A stretch of 8,435 nucleotides of DNA, taken from NCBI GenBank assembly GCA_964354445.1, contig CAYGZT010000018.1:1-8435 (forward strand). The letters run 5' to 3'. The position numbers were made by a program, and so were the translations under genes. The notes beneath the pieces were generated by a model, which was not told the DNA's origin, did not search any database, and saw only the letters and a program-made list of their open reading frames with translations. Origin of the DNA: CAYGZT01 sp964354445 (lineage in GTDB: Bacteria > Patescibacteriota > Minisyncoccia > UBA6257 > JAGOQP01). Shown here in pieces: positions 4,943 through 8,435 of this stretch; the stretch's first letter is position 1; the number at the start of each line of letters is the position of its first letter.

Positions 4943-6153
4943 ATCCCCTTTTTAAACAACTGAACGAACTGAAATCCCGCGTCCATGCGGGTGAGGAACG
5001 CATGCGCCGGGTGCGGGAACGCCTGATTCACTTTATCGAGGCGGACGAGGCTGTAAGAGAAGGGGCGGCCTTACGTCATCATATACAGCAAACGCCAGCA
5101 AGGATTCCGATGGTCCGATTCAGACTCGTGAGCATCGCTTCGGTGCTGCTGGTCTTTCTGCTTGCGGGAGGGAGTACCTCGTTTGCGGCGCAGTACGCGC
5201 TGCCGGGCGAACTTCTCTACCCAGTGAAGGTTGGAGTAAACGAAAAAGTGGGGAAACTGCTTCAGATCTCGCCGGAGGCAAAAGCCACGTACGAGGTGGC
5301 ACTTGTCCGCGAACGGCTCAAGGAAGCTACGGTGCTTTCCGTAGAAGGCAAGCTTGATCCCAAAATGCAGACGGAGCTCGAGTCGCGGTTCACGACGCAA
5401 GCGACGGAGGCAAAAGCGCATATCGAGAAGATACGCTCACGTGGAGATATCCGAACGGCAGCAGACATCACATCCGACCTGGAGGTCTCGCTCATAACAA
5501 ACAGCAAAATTCTGGGAGAAGCCGGGAAGAAGAGCGACGACAACACGCGCTCAATCAGAAAGAAAGTAGACGACGAGCTCGGCGAGGTATCGGCAGTGAG
5601 GACGAACCTCGAGGAGGAAATCGCATCGTCCAGCAAGCGTGAGAGCGAGACCAGTCGGTCGGAGCGCAAACGAATGAACGCAAGCGCATTTGCCGTCGGA
5701 AAGATACGCGATGCCGAAAACACGCTTCGCTCCGCCCAGACGTATCTTGAGAAAAAGCGGAGCAAGGTAGGCGCTCAGGCGGCGACCGACGCCGAAACAC
5801 GATTCAAAGATGCGCTCGGACTGATCACTCAGGCAAAAGGGAAAGCTGAAGCCGGCGCGAACGGAGAGGCCTTCAATCTCGGCAACGAAGCAATCCGCAT
5901 TTCGCAGGAGGCGCAAGAACTTCTGAAAGCGCGCGCCGACCTCAATCTAAACGTGCCCATCGACGGCCATAACTGGAACCGCAGATATGAATGGGAGCGC
6001 GCTTCCTCGTCCGATGTGATGAACCGGTGGCAGGAACGCGAACGCTCATCCTCCTCAGATGCATGGGGATGGCCCGCCAACCCAGGCGAGCCCGGTAACC
6101 CGAGTAAGTCGGGCGGCGAGGAGTCCAACGCCACCACTACATCAGACAACTGA
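4939..6153 (+). CDS. Single-pass membrane protein with DUF5667-like domain, probable anti-sigma factor
   Basis: The 404-residue protein has a charged cytosolic N-terminus (1-59), one membrane segment (about 62-84) and a large external part. Directly after the membrane segment comes YALPGELLYPVKVGVNEKVG (86-105), the typical opening of DUF5667, followed by long helices with many E, K, R and A up to about residue 335. The tail (about 345-404) is low-complexity, rich in S, G, P and N. Overlap with the sigma gene by ATGA and the topology (cytosolic segment, membrane helix, external sensor) suggest a membrane anti-sigma factor. No sigma-binding domain is recognisable, there is no zinc anti-sigma HxxxCxxC motif, and the protein has no cysteine at all. 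The basic amphipathic stretch at about 12-33 is the likeliest sigma contact. The anti-sigma role is an inference from context; DUF5667 itself has no known function. Confidence 0.77.
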   Translation: MNPLFKQLNELKSRVHAGEERMRRVRERLIHFIEADEAVREGAALRHHIQQTPARIPMVRFRLVSIASVLLVFLLAGGSTSFAAQYALPGELLYPVKVGVNEKVGKLLQISPEAKATYEVALVRERLKEATVLSVEGKLDPKMQTELESRFTTQATEAKAHIEKIRSRGDIRTAADITSDLEVSLITNSKILGEAGKKSDDNTRSIRKKVDDELGEVSAVRTNLEEEIASSSKRESETSRSERKRMNASAFAVGKIRDAENTLRSAQTYLEKKRSKVGAQAATDAETRFKDALGLITQAKGKAEAGANGEAFNLGNEAIRISQEAQELLKARADLNLNVPIDGHNWNRRYEWERASSSDVMNRWQERERSSSSDAWGWPANPGEPGNPSKSGGEESNATTTSDN

Positions 6154-6206
6154 ACTTAAGCAATAAAAAACAAAAACGTCGAACAAAAGTAAAAAAAATA
6201 ACAGTA

Positions 6207-7781
6207 ATGACAACAACTATGAAAAAATATATTTTCGCTCTCGGATTTCTTACGGTATTTCTGGTCACTTCGGTAGTGCCGGCGCATGCCCAGTCAACTT
6301 CTACCCAGTCGCTTACACAGCTCATTGCGCAGCTGCAGGCACAGGTACAGCAGCTTCAAACGCAACTGAATGCCCTCAAGCAGGCGCAGACACAAGTACA
6401 ACAAACTCAGCAGGATGTCCAAGGCACGCTCACGCTCATCGGCCAACTCCGTGAGGGAATGACTGGTGATGACGTGAAACTTCTCCAGACGGCGCTTGCC
6501 GGCGATACCAGCATATACCCCGAAGGGCTCGTCACTGGGTATTTCGGGAGACTCACTGCACTGGCGGTAAAACGATTTCAGGCAAGACATAACCTCTCGC
6601 AGGTCGGATTCATCGGACCCAAGACGCTCGAGAAGCTCAATGAGTTTCTCTCACAGAATCCCATCATTGCGAACAGAGATAACGACGATGACGATGATGA
6701 CAATGATAAGGACAAGAATAAATGGGAAAACAGATACTGTGTAATCGTCCCGCCAGGGCATCTTATCGCACCCGGATGGTTGCGAAAGAATAAGGGGAGG
6801 AACGACCACTACTATATTATCCCGGTCTGCCAGTCGATCCCGCCCGGTATTGCAAAGAAATTCCCGTGGTGGTGGCCGGCAACATCAACGCCCGACACGA
6901 TAGCGCCCGTCATCTCCGGCGTTGCGACGACGAATATCTTGCTCTCGGGAGCGACAATCACGTGGACGACCGACGAGGCGGCAACAAGCAAGGTTTACGC
7001 CAGCACTACCTCGCCCTTTACTCCCGCAAACGCCATAACCGCATCGAGCGGCGGGTCGGTAAAGAACCACACGGTCGCTCTCTCAAGTCTTGCGTCAAGC
7101 ACGACCTACTACTACATCGTCGAGTCGCACGATTTGTTCGGCAACACGGCAACGTCATCGCAGTATTCGTTCACGACGGCGACCGGAGGACCGGTTGACG
7201 TGACACCGCCCGCGATCTCGGCTCTTGCGACATCAGACATCACGACTTCCTCCGCGTCAATCACGTGGACCACCAACGAGTCCGCGACAACCAGGGTTTA
7301 CTACGCAACTTCCTCGCCAGTGAACACGGCAACGGCGCTGATGTTCTCGAACACCACGCTGATGACCGCACACACCGCGCCGCTCTCGGGTCTTGCACCA
7401 AGCACGCAGTACTTCTTCATCGCAACTTCGGCTGACGGCGCAGGGAATACAGCGACCTCGACCGAAAGTTCGTTCACAACCGCGGCAGCCGATATAACAT
7501 CGCCCCTGATCTCGGCGGTCACCGCGTCGGGCATCACGTCAAGTACCGCCACCGTCGGCTGGACCACGAACGAAGCCGCGACAAGCAAGATCTATTACGC
7601 GACTTCTTCGCCGGTGGATACCGCGACGGCATCAAGCGTATCGGACACTACGCTGGTCACGAGCCATTCGCTGAATCTTTCGGGGCTGACCGCGAGTTCA
7701 ACCTACTACTATCTGGTTGAGTCCAAAGACGCCTCGCTGAATACCGCAACCTCAACCGAATTCAGTTTCCCGACGCTCTAG
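6207..7781 (+). CDS. Secreted peptidoglycan-binding protein with three FN3-like repeats
   Basis: The 524-residue product has a signal peptide (KKYIFALGFLTVFLVTSVVPAHA, cleavage likely after residue 28) and a Gln-rich coiled coil at about 33-72. A PG_binding_1 domain follows at about 80-148 (LREGMTGDDVKLLQTAL, then GYFGRLTALAVKRFQ and GFIGPKTLEKLN). Next is an acidic run, DNDDDDDDND (158-167), that may bind calcium. A Trp/Pro-rich linker with Cys178 and Cys208 leads into three fibronectin-III-like repeats rich in Thr and Ser. It probably sits in the cell wall and displays the repeats outside. ATG at 6219 (MKKYIF) is an equally good start; neither has a Shine-Dalgarno and the leader is A-rich. 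It follows the DUF5667 gene by 53 nt without a terminator, so it may be read from the sigma operon or be a target of that sigma factor. The hairpin at 7801-7832 closes the unit. Confidence 0.88.
   Translation: MTTTMKKYIFALGFLTVFLVTSVVPAHAQSTSTQSLTQLIAQLQAQVQQLQTQLNALKQAQTQVQQTQQDVQGTLTLIGQLREGMTGDDVKLLQTALAGDTSIYPEGLVTGYFGRLTALAVKRFQARHNLSQVGFIGPKTLEKLNEFLSQNPIIANRDNDDDDDDNDKDKNKWENRYCVIVPPGHLIAPGWLRKNKGRNDHYYIIPVCQSIPPGIAKKFPWWWPATSTPDTIAPVISGVATTNILLSGATITWTTDEAATSKVYASTTSPFTPANAITASSGGSVKNHTVALSSLASSTTYYYIVESHDLFGNTATSSQYSFTTATGGPVDVTPPAISALATSDITTSSASITWTTNESATTRVYYATSSPVNTATALMFSNTTLMTAHTAPLSGLAPSTQYFFIATSADGAGNTATSTESSFTTAAADITSPLISAVTASGITSSTATVGWTTNEAATSKIYYATSSPVDTATASSVSDTTLVTSHSLNLSGLTASSTYYYLVESKDASLNTATSTEFSFPTL
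6903..7775 (+). repeat. Three tandem FN3-like protein repeats, period about 100 codons
   Basis: Residues 233-324, 334-425 and 432-523 are homologous. Each opens with P-IS-V/L-T, contains the strand TWTT(D/N)E(A/S)AT followed by Y(A/Y)(A)S/TTSP, and ends with Y-(F/Y)-ES/TS-D-NTATS---F(T/P)T. Repeats 2 and 3 are closest: YYATSSPVNTATA against YYATSSPVDTATA. Linkers of 6-9 residues separate them. Confidence 0.85.
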
Positions 7782-7800
7782 AAAGACAACATCGGCATTG

Positions 7801-7832
7801 CAACACCCCCGCTCTCAAGAGTGGGGGTGTTG
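7801..7832. terminator. GC-rich hairpin between convergent genes, probable bidirectional terminator
   Basis: CAACACCCCCGCTC (7801-7814) pairs with GAGTGGGGGTGTTG (7819-7832) over 14 bp with one G-T pair and a TCAA loop. It lies between the stop codons of the FN3 protein (+) and the GIY-YIG protein (-). The T-tail is poor on both strands (TGTTATAG on the plus side), so termination is plausible but less certain than at the other sites. Confidence 0.7.
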
Positions 7833-7834
7833 TG

Positions 7835-8080
7835 TTATAGATTGGACTCTATCAAGTTCAACTTTTTCTCTCGGCGCCACTTTTTGATTTCGGATTCGCG
7901 CTTCATAGCCGCGCTGCGAGTTGGAAATTTTTCGATATATAAAACTTTAACCGCTTTCTTCGCCTTGGTGTAACGACCGCCGCTCCCGGCTTGATGCTCC
8001 TTAAACCGGCGCCGTACATCGGTAGTTATACCGGTATAGATGGTACCGTCGCCACACCGAATTAAATACAAAAAATACAT
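7835..8080 (-). CDS. Small GIY-YIG domain protein (UPF0213/YhbQ-like)
   Basis: The 81-residue product is a single GIY-YIG nuclease-fold domain: FLYLIRCGDGTIYTGITTDV at residues 3-22 carries the two short strands (LYL...YTG). Arg23-Arg25 and His29 follow, then GGRYTKAKK (34-42), LYIEKF (47-52) and the helix AAMKRESEIKKWRR (57-70), whose Glu62 is the likely metal ligand. Length and motif order match the UPF0213 family, which occurs widely in bacteria and has no settled function; nuclease activity on DNA is assumed from the fold. The ATG at 8080 is 3 nt after the Obg-like stop, so the two are co-transcribed and probably translationally coupled. The stop lies beside the 7801-7832 hairpin. Confidence 0.88.
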   Translation of the reverse strand: MYFLYLIRCGDGTIYTGITTDVRRRFKEHQAGSGGRYTKAKKAVKVLYIEKFPTRSAAMKRESEIKKWRREKKLNLIESNL

Positions 8081-8083
8081 ATT

Positions 8084-8435
8084 CTATTTCTCTTTCTTAA
8101 TATCGTTCAGTGTCTTTCCCACGTTTTTTATGCTCGTCTTATCGTTTATGGATATCGCGATCACATTATTTGATATTTTTTTAAGTGCCGCTATTTTTTT
8201 CTTCAGTTCCGCCTCTGTTGCAAGATCGCTCTTTGTTAAAAAAATCTGCTCCGGTTTTTCAAGAAGCGCTTCATTATAGCGCCCTAGTTCTTCACGTATT
8301 GTCTTGTAGTCTTTCGCGGGGGTGGAGGATTCAGCCGAAATAAAATGGAAAAGGATGCGGGTGCGTTCTATGTGGCGGAGGAATTTTATCCCAAGGCCGC
8401 GGCCGCTTGAGGACCCTTCAATGAGTCCCGGGATG
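8084..8435 (-). CDS. obgE: Obg/CgtA-type GTPase, C-terminal 116 residues (start lies beyond the window)
   Basis: Obg proteins are ribosome-associated GTPases involved in 50S subunit assembly and the stringent response. The visible part begins in the switch II region, IPGLIEGSSSGRGLGIKFLR, and continues HIERTRILFHFIS, a string typical of Obg (usual form IPGLIEGA--G-GLG--FLRHIERT--L-H--D). The G4 guanine-specificity motif appears as LTKSD, where NKxD is usual. The G5 region reads AISINDKTSI, with no clear SA pair. The protein stops about 20 residues after G5, so it lacks the extra C-terminal OCT domain of some Obg proteins. The N-terminal glycine-rich Obg fold and Walker A are outside the window. 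Family assignment is confident; the symbol assumes it is the chromosomal Obg. Confidence 0.85.
   Translation of the reverse strand, partial: IPGLIEGSSSGRGLGIKFLRHIERTRILFHFISAESSTPAKDYKTIREELGRYNEALLEKPEQIFLTKSDLATEAELKKKIAALKKISNNVIAISINDKTSIKNVGKTLNDIKKEK

Noticed and set aside
6207..7781. Phage endolysin or tail protein as the identity of the PG-binding/FN3 protein
   Set aside because: There is a cleavable signal peptide, no catalytic hydrolase domain and no phage gene nearby; linkage to a sigma/anti-sigma pair fits a cell-envelope protein.
1..8435. CRISPR arrays, insertion sequences or transposon ends
   Set aside because: No regularly spaced repeats, transposase-like reading frames or terminal inverted repeats with target duplications were seen on either strand.

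Overview
The window looks like a chromosomal segment of a Candidate Phyla Radiation (Patescibacteria) bacterium, most likely in the Parcubacteria. This is inferred from the gene types: a short DnaX, an ECF sigma factor beside a DUF5667 protein, a signal-peptide/PG-binding/FN3 surface protein, a free-standing Mu Gam-like protein, a stand-alone ATP-cone and a tiny GIY-YIG protein. Most starts lack a Shine-Dalgarno sequence, and at least two promoters sit so close to the start codon that leaderless mRNAs are predicted. TGA is used as a stop (the ATP-cone, sigma and DUF5667 genes all end in TGA), so the Gracilibacteria/Absconditabacteria code in which UGA is glycine does not apply.

Layout. 1-504 (-) is the 5' part of scpA (chromosome segregation kleisin). 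It diverges from dnaX (689-1795, +), a clamp-loader subunit reduced to its ATPase core. Both are served by promoters in a 184-bp gap that also holds a palindrome and a tandem heptamer repeat. Converging on dnaX is a two-gene disulfide-forming operon (-): a membrane-anchored thioredoxin-like protein (2432-2815) followed by a DsbB-like quinone oxidoreductase (1871-2425). Next come a Mu Gam-like gene (2965-3519, +) with the only strong Shine-Dalgarno in the window and its own terminator, and an apparently complete, unassigned structured RNA gene on the minus strand (about 3840 down to 3599) with promoter, long closing stem and intrinsic terminator. A stand-alone ATP-cone protein (3958-4245, +) follows, ending in a strong terminator.

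4430-7781 (+) is a cell-envelope module: an ECF sigma factor, a membrane protein overlapping it by ATGA (probable anti-sigma factor with an external DUF5667 domain), and a secreted PG-binding protein with three FN3-like repeats. A GC-rich hairpin separates this from a minus-strand pair: the C-terminal part of an Obg-type GTPase (8084-8435, running off the window) and, three bases later, a small GIY-YIG protein (7835-8080).

How the parts may connect (inference): the Trx/DsbB pair would oxidise exported proteins. The only exported protein here with a plausible cysteine pair is the PG-binding/FN3 protein (Cys178 and Cys208). The best candidate for something undescribed is the minus-strand structured RNA between gam and the ATP-cone gene. 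The Gam-like protein with an AT-hook-like N-terminus is the next most interesting item.
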